A DNA stretch of 64,000 bases from Cannabis sativa. Its lineage: Eukaryota > Streptophyta > Magnoliopsida > Rosales > Cannabaceae. The notes beneath the pieces are model-generated. The model made no database searches, was not told the origin of the DNA, and saw only the letters and a program-made list of their open reading frames with translations. The translations under genes and the position numbers were made by a program. Every line of letters starts with the position of its first letter. The stretch's first letter is position 1. The DNA lies in the NCBI RefSeq assembly GCF_029168945.1, contig NC_083604.1, positions 63,194,211 through 63,258,210 of the forward strand, written 5' to 3'. Positions 33,991-44,888 of this stretch are shown here, in pieces.

Positions 33991-35460
33991 TTAAGTCCTC
34001 ATATCCGACTCCAATTCCCAGGTGGCTTCTTCCACCTTACTGTTCCTCCAGAGCACCTTAACCAGTGCAATAATCTTGTTCCGAAGAACTTTTTCCTTTC
34101 TATCCACAATCTGTACAGGTTGTTCTTCATAGGTTAAGTCTGGTTGCAGTTCAAGGCCTTCATAATTCAAGACATGAGTCAGGTCTGATACGTATTTCCT
34201 TAACATGGAAATGTGAAATACGTCATGAACAGCCGATAATGCTGGTTGTAAGGCTAGCCGATACGCTACCTGCCCGACCTTCTCGAGTATCTGAAATGGC
34301 CCAATGAACCTAGGGCTTAACTTACCCTTCTTCCCGAAGCGTCTAATACCCTTCATTGGAGAAACCCGCAGGAAAACATGTTTCCCCTGCCTGAAATGTA
34401 ACATCTCTACGCTTCGGATCAGCATAACTTTTCTGCCTGCTTTGAGCTGCAAGCATCCGAGCCTTGATCTTATCAATAGCTTCATTGGTCCTCTGCACTA
34501 ATTCTGGACCCAAGTACTTCCTTTCTCCCGTCTCGTCCCAATGAATAGGAAAACGACATTTTATACCATATAACATTTCATAGGGAGCCATCCCTATTGT
34601 ACTCTAGTAGCTATTGTTGTAGGAGAATCCAATTAAAGGCAAGTACTTACTCCATGAACCCTCAAAGTCCATGACACAGGCTCGCAGTAAGTCTTCTAAA
34701 ATCTGAATAGTTCTTTCTGATTGACCATCAGTCTGAGGGTGAAAGGCTGTGCTAAACTTTAACTTGGTACCCATAGCCTTCTGAAGACTCACCCAAAACT
34801 TCGATGTGAACTTTGGATCCCTATCTGACACAATAGATTTAGGAGCTCCATGGAGACGAACTATCTCCTTCACATATAATTCAGTGTACTGATCCACTAA
34901 ATAAGTAACTTTCACTGGTAGAAAGTGAGCTGACTTTGTGAATCTGTCCACAATGACCCATACAGAATCATACATCCCCGTAGTTCTAGGCAAACCAGAT
35001 ACGAAATCCATTGCAATGTCCTCCCACTTCCATTCAGGAAGGACTAAAGGTTGCAGTAACCCTGCCGGACCCTGATGTTCAGTTTTAATCTGCTAGCAGG
35101 TTAAACATTTGGACACGTAGTCCACCATATCTCTTATCATCCCATACCACCAGAAGTAGGGTTTCAAATCCTGATACATTTGGTGGTTCCCGGATGCAAC
35201 GAATAAGGTGTGGTATGAGCTTCATCTAGTATTTCTTTCTTAAGCTCGTCAATATTAGGAACACAAACTCGAGCTTTATATAACAACATTCCACTGTTCG
35301 AGACTGAAAAGCCTTTAGGCCGACCAGCCATTACTTCGTCTCGAACCTTGACTAGCTCGGGATCTTCCACCTGTGCCTTTCTGATTCTCTCCAACAAATC
35401 AGATTGGAGTGTTAAATTATGCAATTTCCCGACCACGAACTCAATCCTTGCACTAACCAT
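33991..35460 (-). pseudogene. pol: Tekay-type pol: integrase with chromodomain-like tail, broken
   Basis: Frames 35460-35164, 35011-34604, 34591-34343 and 34485-33991 together hold the gypsy integrase. The zinc-binding N-terminus includes the HPGTTKC segment. The catalytic core has [22 protein letters not shown] and [16 protein letters not shown]. The GPY-like module reads KLSPRFIGPFQILEKVGQVA and the conserved VFHISMLRKYV. The end (KVLWRNSKVEEATWELESDM) is a chromodomain-type tail that in chromoviruses steers integration to heterochromatin. Stops and frameshifts separate the frames, so no full protein can be made. Confidence 0.87.
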
Positions 35461-35468
35461 TTCCGAGG

Positions 35469-37191
35469 CTAGTTACAAACTTGCCCGGGACCTTTTCTGC
35501 TTAAAGCATCAGCCACAACATTGGCTTTCCCGGGATGATGCAGTATTTCACAATCGTAGTCCTTGACCAACTCCAACCACCTTCTCTGCCTCATATTCAA
35601 ATCTTTCTGGGTGAAAAAGTATTTGAGACTCTTATGATCAGTATAAATCTCACACTTTTCACCGTAAAGATAATGTCGCCATATCTTTAAAGCAAAAACT
35701 ACTGCAGCGAGCTCTAAATCATGAGTTGGATAACGTTGCTCATAATCTTTCAATTGACGAGAGGCATAGGCTATGACTCTGTCAGCTTGCATCAGAACAT
35801 ATCCCAGACCCTGTTTGGAGGCATCACAATAAACCACAAATTTTTTCTTGATCTGATGGCAAAGCTAACACCGGAGCTGTTATCAAACGTTGCTTCAACT
35901 GCTGAAAACTTGTTTCACACTTATCTGACCACACAAATCTCTAATTTTTCTTGGTCAATTCGGTTAAGGGTATGGAAAGTTTGGGAAATCCTTCGACGAA
36001 ACGTCGATAATACCCTGCTAACCCGAGAAAACTTCGAACTTCCGTCACAGATTTGGGCCTCGGCCAGTTCTTCACCGATTCTATCTTATTTGAATCAACC
36101 ATAATTCCATTCTTCCCAACAATATGACCCAGAAAGGACACCTTAGACAACCAGAATTCGCACTTTTTGAACTTGGCATACAACTTGTGATCCCTAAGTC
36201 GCTGTAATACCATTCGAAGATGATGCTCGTGCTCCTCTTCTGACTGAGAGTATACAAGGATGTCATCGATAAACACTATAACGCAGTTATCGAGGAAATC
36301 CTTGAATACCCTACTCATAAGATCCATAAAGGCCGCAGGAGCATTAGTCAATCCGAATGACATTACCAGAAACTCATAGTGCCCATATCTGGTTCTAAAA
36401 GCAGTCTTTCGGTATGTCCTCCTCCCGAATTCTAAGTTGGTGATAACCAGACCGTAAATCAATCTTCGAAAACATTGTCTTTCCCTGAAGCTGATCGAAC
36501 AGATCGTCGATTCTGGGCAATGGGTACTTGTTCTTAATCGTCAACTTATTAAGTTCTCGATAATCGATACACATTCTGAGGGAACCATCCTTCTTTTTCA
36601 CAAATAGAACCGGAGCTCCCCAGGGCGATACACTGGGTCGGATAAACCCAATGTCAAGCATCCCCTGAAGTTGCAACTTAAGCTCCTTGAGTTCTGCTGG
36701 AGCCATCCTATATGGAGCTTTAGAAACAGGTTGACTCCAGGTGCCAGATCAATTTCAAAGTTAATCTCTCGCTGTGGCGGCAATCCCGACAACTCCTCGG
36801 GAAACACGTCAAGAAAATCTTTTACCACCCTGACTTCCCCAGGCCCAAATGTTTCAGGTCTGCTGGAGTCAAAAACCACCGCTAGAAATCCTACACAACC
36901 ACTGCATAGTAAATCCCTAGCCCTTAATACAGAAATAATCGGGATCCGAGACCCCTGAACTGATCCAACATAAACAAATGGATCTTCACCTTCTGGCGGA
37001 AAAGTCACCATTTTCCGCTTACAATCTATACTGGCCGAATACTTGGATAGAAAATCCATTCCCAGTATAATATCAAACTCAGTTAATTTCAATTCTATGA
37101 GGTCAGTACTCAATTCTCTATCTTCGATCCTAATTGGCATAGACCTAATATGCCTATTAGAGATAACCAATTCCCCGCTAGGCAGTTCCAA
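35469..37191 (-). pseudogene. pol: Tekay-type pol: protease linker, reverse transcriptase and RNase H, right copy, broken
   Basis: 37191-36598 holds the later half of the protease (FDIILGMDFLSKYSASIDC) and the linker to RT. 36706-36395 and 36462-35941 hold RT, with [20 protein letters not shown] and the catalytic [10 protein letters not shown]. 35837-35469 holds RNase H ([28 protein letters not shown]). Frames overlap rather than join, marking at least two frameshifts: one at the linker/RT boundary and one just before [16 protein letters not shown]. Both lesions are also present in the left copy. Confidence 0.87.
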
Positions 37192-38341
37192 ACCCTTTTT
37201 CTAAAATATCACAAGGCCTACCCAAAAGATCAATTACTCTTGTAGCCACATATGAACGTGTAGCTCCCGAGTCAAATAATACTGTAAATAATAAGTTGTT
37301 GACGGGAAGCTGACCTGTCACAACAGAAGGACTGGCTGCAGCATCAGCTTGGGTGATGGACAACACTCGAGCAGGAACCGGTTTCACTTCTGCTTTCGGC
37401 TCCTCTTTCTTTGCCTGGGGGCAATCCTTCTTGAAAGGCCCCACCATGCCACATAGGAAGCATGTCTTCCGGTTACACTCTCCCGGATGCTGTTTCTTGC
37501 ACCGTGGACACTCAGGGTAAGAGTAACCCTGGCGTCCTCTTCTGCCTTGGTTCCTACGGAACCGCTTACTTTACCCCGAGCCACCAGAAGCTGGAACAAC
37601 TTTTCTTTTCTGCTCGGTAGTGGAGTCACCACCATCCCTACCATAAACTGGAGTAGGAACAGTGGGGGTTCCACCAACACTCGGAGTCACCCGGGGCTCC
37701 TGAAGGAATTTCACTGCACCCTCGGCTCTCAAAGCCTTTTCAACCATCTCTGCATATGTGGTTGCCTCAGTGGTAGTAATCACCAAATCGTGCCGAATCT
37801 TTGCATTTAAACCAGCCAGATATTTTTCTTTCCTGCTAAAATCAGTTGGCACAATTCCAGCTGCCAGCTTGGTCAAACGGTCAAACTTTGTCGTATACTT
37901 AGTAACCAACATTCCCTCAGTTTGAACCAATTCGGTGAACTCTTTCCGCTTTGCACTGCGGACTGCTTCGTTATAATACTAGGAGTTAAACAACAACTTG
38001 AATTCTTCCCAGGTCATCACTGTGATGTCCCGAGTGAGGGTTATCCACTCCCACCACACGAGAGCGTCTTCCTGAAACTGGGAAAGTGGCGCAGGTCACC
38101 CGATCATTACCAACCACTCCCATAAAGTTGAGGATGCGATCAATCACTGAAAGCCACTGCTCGGCTTTCATCACATCAGGACCTCCCAGAAACACTGGAG
38201 GTGCCTGTTTCCGGAACCTTTCGCATAACGGCTCCATACGGTTGCCAACAACAGGTTGTTCTGCTGGCACTACTGGAACCGCCACGGCCTCAACCACTTG
38301 AGGAGGCACGGCAGGAGGACCCTGCTGCCTCAATCTTTGGA
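37178..38341 (-). pseudogene. gag: Tekay-type gag and protease start, right copy, 5'-truncated
   Basis: The gag reading starts abruptly at 38341 (RLRQQGPPAVPPQVV), lacking roughly the first 70 residues seen in the other copy. It continues through the retrotrans_gag core (37930-37571: FDRLTKLAAGIVPTDFSRKE, AEMVEKALRAEGAVKFLQEP) and a CCHC-type knuckle with MVGPFKKDCPQAK. The protease opens with LFDSGATRSYVATRVIDLLG. Frame changes near 38050 and 37560 and a 5-bp-scale deletion near 37185 break the chain. Confidence 0.85.
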
Positions 38342-38570
38342 ATCTTTATTCACATAGTCATGTTTACTTTCCAATGTGTTGACAACACAATAAACAGGAT
38401 CAAGTATGTGAAAAGGGTTTCAGATGAATTTATAAATCAAATAGACAAGCAATTGATAAGATGAACCAAAACATACACAAATGAATGAAAAATACTTCTG
38501 TTTCTTTATTGATGTTGAATAAAATAGATTACATTGAATTTGAGTTTTATTTAGGGCATAAAACCCAACA
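38342..38570 (-). repeat. Copia A 3' LTR, proximal part
   Basis: These 229 bp match 46567-46795 of the 5' LTR, ending TTTAGGGCATAAAACCCA plus ACA. Inward (38571-38585) lies AACTCCCACTTGCAC, whose complement GTGCAAGTGGGAGTT is the polypurine tract. Confidence 0.9.
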
Positions 38571-38599
38571 AACTCCCACTTGCACTAATATAAAACTAA

Positions 38600-40275
38600 T
38601 CAGTACATATCAATTAATCCTAAATTCTGACGGTGCTTTTCAAATGTAGTTACTGCCAAGACTTTGGTGAATGGATCAGCTAAGTTGTCTTCTGTGTCCA
38701 CTTTCTCAACCAGGTTATCCCCTCTTGCCACATATTCTCTGATGATGTGATACTTCCTTTCTATGTGTTTGCTTCTCTTGTGGCTTCGAGGTTCCTTACT
38801 ATTGGCTATTGCTCCAGTATTATCACAAAGTAGGACTAGAGGCTTTTCCATTCCAGGCACGACACCGATACTAGTGAAGAACTTTCTTAGCCAGACAAGC
38901 TCTTTAGCAGCTTCTGCTGTAGCTACGTATTCTTCTTCCATCGTCGAGTCTGATATCGCGGTTTGTTTAACACTTCTCCAAACCACTGCTCCACCCCCAA
39001 GAGTAAACACCATCCCAGATGTAGATTTCCTGTCTTCAAGACATGCCTGGAAATTTGAATCAGTATAGCCTATGGGATTTAAAGCACCTCCCTTGTAGAC
39101 TAATACAAGATTTCTTGTACTCTTTAAGTATTTCAGAATATACTTAACTGCATTCCAATGTTCCTGTCCTGGATTTGACTGATACCTGCTCACGATTCCA
39201 ACTGCATAGCAGATGTCAGGTCTAGTGCATAACATTGTATACATTAGACTTCCAACTGCAGAAGCATAAGGAATTTTCGCCATGTCCTCTATCTCTTGAG
39301 GATCAGTAGGAGACTGTTCCTTAGATAGACGAATACAATATCTAGAAGGCATGTTCGCCCCATTGGTGTTGTTCATGGAGAATCTCTCTAAAACTTTGTC
39401 AATATAGGTTGTTTGAGAGAGAGCAAGAGATCTGTTCTTCCAGTTTCTCATAATCTTAATACCAAGAACATAGGCTGCCTCACCCAAATCTTTCATATCG
39501 AATTGAGTGTTAAGCCATTCCTTGATGTTAGTCATTTTCTTGATATTGTTTCCAATAATCAAAATGTCGTCAACATAAAGGACCAGGAATACTACTACTT
39601 GGTCTTCCTTGAGTTGGTAAACACAAGGTTCATCTTCATTCTGAAGAAAGCCGTAGGTCTTGATGATTTCATCAAACCTTTTGTTCCATGAGCGAGAAGC
39701 TTGCTTAAGTCCATAGATAGACTTATTTAATTTGCAAACTTTCTTTTCCTGCCCTGGAAGAACATAGCCTTCTGGTTGATCCATATAGATGGTTTCTTCA
39801 AGTACCCCTTTAAGGAAGGCAGTCTTGACATCCATTTGCCAGATTTCATAATCGAAAGCAGTAGCTATGGAGAGAAGAATTCGGATGGATTTGAGCATGG
39901 CAACAGGACTAAAAGTTTCCTCATAGTCCACACCTTCTCTTTGGGTATAACCCTTGGCTACAAGTCTAGCTTTAAAAGTTTCGACTTCGCCTCCAGCGCC
40001 TCTTTTCTTCTTGTAAACCCACTTACATCCGATTGGACTATAGTCATCGGGTGCGTCTACATATTCCCAGACTTTGTTCTTTTTCATGGAATCCATCTCT
40101 GAATCCATGCCGGCTGACCATCGTTTCCGTTGCGGACTTGCCATTGCCTGCTTATAGGTTAATGGGTCGTCATCAATACCGTCACCAACGACCATATTGA
40201 TTTCACCATCCAAGCCATAACGAGCTAGTTTTATGAAAACCCTCCCACTACGACGAGGAGCGGTGATTTTCTAAA
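38600..40275 (-). pseudogene. pol: Copia A pol: reverse transcriptase and RNase H
   Basis: A long open stretch of more than 540 codons runs from just after a TAG near 40273 to the pol terminus at 38600. RVT_2 begins at NKVWEYVDAPDDYSPIGCKW. It has MDVKTAFLKGVLEETIYMDQ and the catalytic YVDDILIIGN. RNase H follows, with GYTDSNFQACLEDRKSTSG, STMEEEYVATAEAAKE, LLCDNTGAIANSKEPRSHKR and the ending NLADPFTKVL. All RT and most RNase H catalytic residues look intact. This is the best-preserved retroelement coding stretch in the window. Confidence 0.9.
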
Positions 40276-41668
40276 CAGGAACTTTGGTAGTAGTTTTCTC
40301 AGTAGGTTCGACTGAGGGAGTGGGATTATCCTCTTCTTGAGTGGAAGAGGATGGAACATTGGAAGGAGTTATATCTGAAAGCATTTCCTCCAACACTACT
40401 TTACTTTGTGGTTTGAAATTCTTAATATAGTCATCTTCAAGGAAAGTTGCGTTTGTGGAAACAAACACTTTATCATCCTTGCGACTATAAAATAGTCTAC
40501 CCCTAGTCTCTTTAGAATTCCCGACAAACATGCAAACTTCAGTTCGCTTTTCAAGTTTGCCATCTTTCTTTCTTATGACATGAGCAGGGCACCCCCATAT
40601 TCTATAATGGCGTAAGCTAGGTGTACGACCATTCCATAGTTCTAAAGGTGTCTTAGGGTTTGATTTAGATGGAACAACATTTAGAATGTCGGTTGCCATC
40701 TGAATTGCATATCCCCAGAAGGACGTAGGTAGAGTTGAATAACTAAGCATGGACCTAACCATTTCCAAAAGAGTGTGATTCCGTCTTTCTGCAACTCCAT
40801 TTTACTGTGGAGTGCTAGGGGCGGTTAATTGGGATTCAATGCCTAGTTCGATCAAATGATCTTTGAACTGCATATCCATATATTCTCCACCCCTATCAGT
40901 TCGCAAGATCTTTAACGTTTTACCCAATTGGTTTTGAGCCAATGCTTGAAATTCCTGAAACTTTTCAAATGTTTCAGATTTCTTATGCATAAGGTAAATA
41001 TGTCCATATCTAGAGTAATCGTCAATGAAAGTGACAAAGTACTCATAACCACCTCGGGCTTTTACATTCAAAGGTTCGCAAACATCTGAATGCACTAACC
41101 CTATGGGTTGTTTGGCACGCTCTCCCTTTGCAGAAAAAGAACGTTTGGTCATCTTTCCTTCTAGGCAAGACTCACAAACAGGTAATTCACCTAAGACGAC
41201 ATTTTTCAATGGACCGTCTTTGGTTAGCCTATTTAGTCTGTCATAGCCTATGTGACCTAAACGTAAATTCCATAGATATGTTTCATTATCATCATCGATC
41301 TTTTGCTTTTTGTGGTTTCTAGGTTTAGCTACTTCTAAAAGTTCGTTATGTAGGCCAAATGGTGTTTCTGGTCTAAGAATATAAAGCCCCTGATCCATGG
41401 ATGCAACACAAATATGAATGTCATTTCGAGAAATGGTAGAACCAGAACTCGAAAAATCTAATTTGTATTGTTGCAATTGTAAGTATGAAACAGAAACCAA
41501 GTTTCTACTAAAATTTGGAATGTATAAGACATTGTCTAATTCCAAAATTCTGTTTTGAAACTTGAGTTTGGCTTTTCCTCTAGCTCTAACCGAAACCATT
41601 TTGCCATTACCAACCTTAAGTTTCAACTCTCCGGATTTCAAATAATTCCATTTCTCAAGCAATTGCAA
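40271..41668 (-). pseudogene. pol: Copia A pol: integrase region with one internal stop
   Basis: 41668-40802 holds the GAG-pre-integrase finger (LWNLRLGHIGYDRL, CESCLEGKMTKRSF) and the integrase core (HSDVCEPLNVKARGG, LRTDRGGEYMD). A TAA just after STPQ (about 40801-40806) replaces a Gln codon in the motif that precedes the catalytic Glu. The frame is otherwise unbroken into 40768-40271 (ILNVVPSKSNPKTPLELWNG, IWGCPAHVIRKKDG), which ends at a TAG near 40273. Only two nonsense codons therefore interrupt about 3 kb of pol. Confidence 0.88.
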
Positions 41669-42132
41669 TGAACAACTTACATGGTTTGTAGACTCAGAAT
41701 CAAGAATCCAAATGGATTTATCATTCTCTAAAACACATGATTCGAAGACTAAAGCATCACTGCTTATTCGTTTGTGAATTGTTGTTCTTGCCGGTTCATT
41801 TTGTTGTGAAGTATAACTTGAGGAAGTGGAATCACTTTCTCTTATTTCTCAACTAAGCTTGAAATAGTAGGATTTTTGGAGTTATGAACTATTTTCTCTT
41901 TAGAGTGAACAATTCCCAGCTTACCTGCTTTCTGGAATTTCATGTTCGTCATGAGCACATTTGAAGTATTACTCTGACCAGGAGTTTTATTCATATTTTC
42001 AAGTTCATTTGCTAAGATATTAACTAGGAGTGGATTGGGATGAGGGTTATTGGCACTACAATACATCAATAAAACAGAAGTAAGGTTTTGGTTCAAATTC
42101 ATACACAAGTTCAAAAAATAACAAATAATCAC
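41669..42132 (-). pseudogene. Copia A protease remnant and upstream short frame
   Basis: Upstream of the integrase the frame reads through KSIWILDSESTNHVSC, a copia protease site where the expected DSG is DSE, a change at the catalytic triad. A further short frame (42132-41842) precedes it after a frameshift near 41845. No CCHC zinc knuckle or gag core is recognisable here or upstream, so gag appears to be missing. Confidence 0.6.
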
Positions 42133-44870
42133 ATATGTTATAAAAATACTAAATCTAACATAGTTTATTTTCCAAGGTTTCCAACATAATGAAATACAGT
42201 GTCCCGGTAGGCGAGAGTCAAAGATAACATTATTTGAATAGAGCAGTCAGCTCATCTAAAATAAAACCATTTTAGCAACCTTTTATTCGATCAAAATGAG
42301 AATCCAACGTTGTCCCGGTAGGCGAGAGTTAATGTTATTCTCACTTTATGAGCTTCCACCATTGTTTCATGTTTTATGAGTTTATCTCTAAGTAGTCACC
42401 GTAGGGGAGAGTCTAATAGAGACGAAAACTCACAAAACACTTATCATATGAAATCTTACGGTGTTAAAAGTTTTCAACGAATAACCATCCATAAGGGGGA
42501 CGAAGTCTAGCGTCTCGAGGTTATATTGAAAAATTTAACTATTGTAAGACCAACAATGGAGATCGATTATCTTTTTGATTAAAGCTCATTATTTAAAAAA
42601 AAAATATGTATTTTATTTAATCATCTGTTCCATATTTTAATAATGAAAAATTACAAATTAAAGTTGGTTTAAATAAAAAATCAACTTTAATTAAATTTCA
42701 ATTATTATTTAAATTCGAAAAATAAATTCGAAAATAATGGAACAAATTTGAAAATATCTTGTTTAAGTTGTTTAGAAGAATCTAAAAAATCAACTTAAAT
42801 ATCTTTCAAATTAGACTTAATTAAATATAAAATAAAGTTGCAACCACTTAATTTAAAAATATTCCATTTTAAGTTAATATTTGAAAAAATATCAACTTAA
42901 AAAATATCTAAAGAATCTTAATAACCAATTCCTAAAATTCCTCAACTTAATTTTGAAATTTGAAATTCAAAAGATATTCAGATTTAAGTTGATTAGTTAG
43001 AGATAACTAATTTTCAACTTAAATAGGAATATTAATGAAAAATTTAAATTAAGCTTCAGAAAGAATCTAGTTGGTTATAATTCTATATTTAATTAAATAC
43101 AAGAAAATACATATAGTTTAGCTTAGAATATAATTCATTAAACTATATTTTTCTTAAATTAATTTTAAAATAAATGAAATTAATTATGTTGCTAATCAAT
43201 TTTACTAGGTTAAACTAATTTAATTAACCTAGTACAGTTATCCAAATCAGGCAAATGGACCTTCACAATTGGGGTAGTTCATGTGAGGGGGAGCTGGGTT
43301 CAGTATGTGGTACCCACTTCTATTGGCCCCCAACTCTCACACAAGGCCCAAAAGAGAGGAATTTAACCTTAAAATGAACAACTGTTATTAATTGAATAGG
43401 CCCAAAAACTAAATGGGCCTAAATAAAATCTATCAAAAACTATGATATTTTATTTAGCAACAACAACCTATATGCATCTATAATAAAATTAAACATATAG
43501 GCTCACACAGGCACACACTTGGATGGATCCTATCATGTTGCTAGGTCATACACAGATGAAAAAAGATTGTAAAAATTTACCTATTACAAATTATTTACTT
43601 GACCTATTGACAATTGAACCATGGGTTAAAATCAGATCTTTGGATCTGTCAACAAGTTAACTATGGCAATTTAGATCAAGCAATAATAGGTTCTATAAAA
43701 CTTACATACAAGCTAAAACACATAATCCTACAACAAGATGAATTGGATAGTTGGATGTAGAAATTATTTAATTTTAAATAATAATTTTCGAAAATAATTA
43801 AATAATAAAAAAAAAATCGGTTTTATAAAATAATATAATAAAAAAAAATAAAATTAAACCTACAATTTTTGAAAAAAATAGGTTTCAACTAACCTAAATA
43901 TCATTTCAAAAATAATTGCTAACAACCTTTTAAATTTTTAAAGTTATTTTATAAATTAAATATAAAATAAAAAATAAATATTTTTCAGATTTTATAATTT
44001 AATTTAAATAAAAAATAACAAAATTTAAAAGTTAGCAAAATATTTTACTTCTATTTAAAATTACATGATTATAGTAATCTAATTTTAAATTTAAATAAGG
44101 TCAAATATTTAAAAAAAAAAGTAATTTAAAAAAAAAATATTTAATATCTGACCTTTAAATTTTAAAAATAAGATAAAATAATCAAATTTAAAAATAAGAT
44201 ATAAAATCAAGCAAAAAGATAGATTTTTACTTGTTTTCAAATTCAAATTACACTAATATCTAAGATTAATTTTTAAAAAAAAAATCAAATTAATTTATTT
44301 CTGATATTAGATTTGAAAATTGAAAAGTAAAAATCAAAATACAAAACTACACAAAAAATCGAAAGTTAATTCCATGAAATAGCATGAAAAAATGAAGAAA
44401 AACGAAAAAAAAAAAATTACATGCAGTACGGACAGTATGCATTGCATACTGTCCATGGGCGTGCATTAGGGGACCTGACAGAGAAACGCCGGCGCAGGAG
44501 GCTGCATGCAGCCTATTCCGCGCGCGTAGGGACATTTCTCAGACAAAAATTGTTGTCCGCACGCGTGTTGTCTGAGGGAAACCCCTCATGCACGCGCGTG
44601 GGTAGATGCACCACCCTGATATTTTTCCGAAACTTCAAAAAATCATAACTAATTCAAATTAAATCGAAATTGAGTTCTGTAAAAAAGTAAATTGCTTAAT
44701 TTTTTCCATACTATCCAATAAAAATAATTCCAAAAACAGAATTTCAATTATTTTTCACGAAAATTTACAAACATCAATCAATCATCATACAACACACAAA
44801 ACAACATGATATCATCCAAAACACAAACAAATCGTTTTAAGTCCAAATTTCTTGCAAGAAAATCAATTAC
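42133..44870 (-). other. Copia A non-coding leader (long, AT-rich, with repeat and palindrome modules)
   Basis: About 2.7 kb between the primer-binding site and protease has no credible frame. Close to pol (42190-42560) the motif GTCCCGGTAGGCGAGAGT recurs twice exactly or nearly so (42202, 42311), with further degenerate versions at 42398 and 42490. Close to the primer site (44425-44600) is a GC-rich island with strong palindromes. Copia B has the same layout. Confidence 0.65.
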
Positions 44871-44886
44871 CATGGCTCTGAGGCCA
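44871..44886 (-). promoter_or_regulatory. Primer-binding site of copia A (mutated)
   Basis: The minus strand reads TGGCCTCAGAGCCATG two bases after the 5' LTR. It differs from the consensus TGGTATCAGAGCC seen intact in copia B at 56014-56030. The substitutions would weaken tRNA-Met priming. Confidence 0.8.
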
Positions 44887-44888
44887 GT

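Larger units (their letters stand above)
29260..38341 (-). mobile_element. Tekay-type Ty3/gypsy composite: internal-LTR-internal, no outer LTRs
   Basis: On the minus strand the block begins mid-gag (38341) and runs through protease, RT, RNase H and integrase to an LTR (33932-31847). It then re-enters a second internal region (primer site, gag, protease, RT) that stops mid-RT at 29267. There is no LTR at either outer end and no target duplication. The right junction shares GGA with the copia LTR (38339-38341). The left has a 7-bp filler, GTCATCG (29260-29266), which repeats nearby element sequence. PR-RT-RH-IN order plus a C-terminal chromodomain-like stretch places it in the Tekay/Del chromoviruses. 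Confidence 0.85.

Noticed and set aside
29686..38301. Plus-strand open frames opposite the gypsy gag and pol (for example 30503-30826 and its twin 37487-37810)
   Set aside because: They mirror minus-strand coding sequence in both copies, have no domain, and are shadows of gag/pol.
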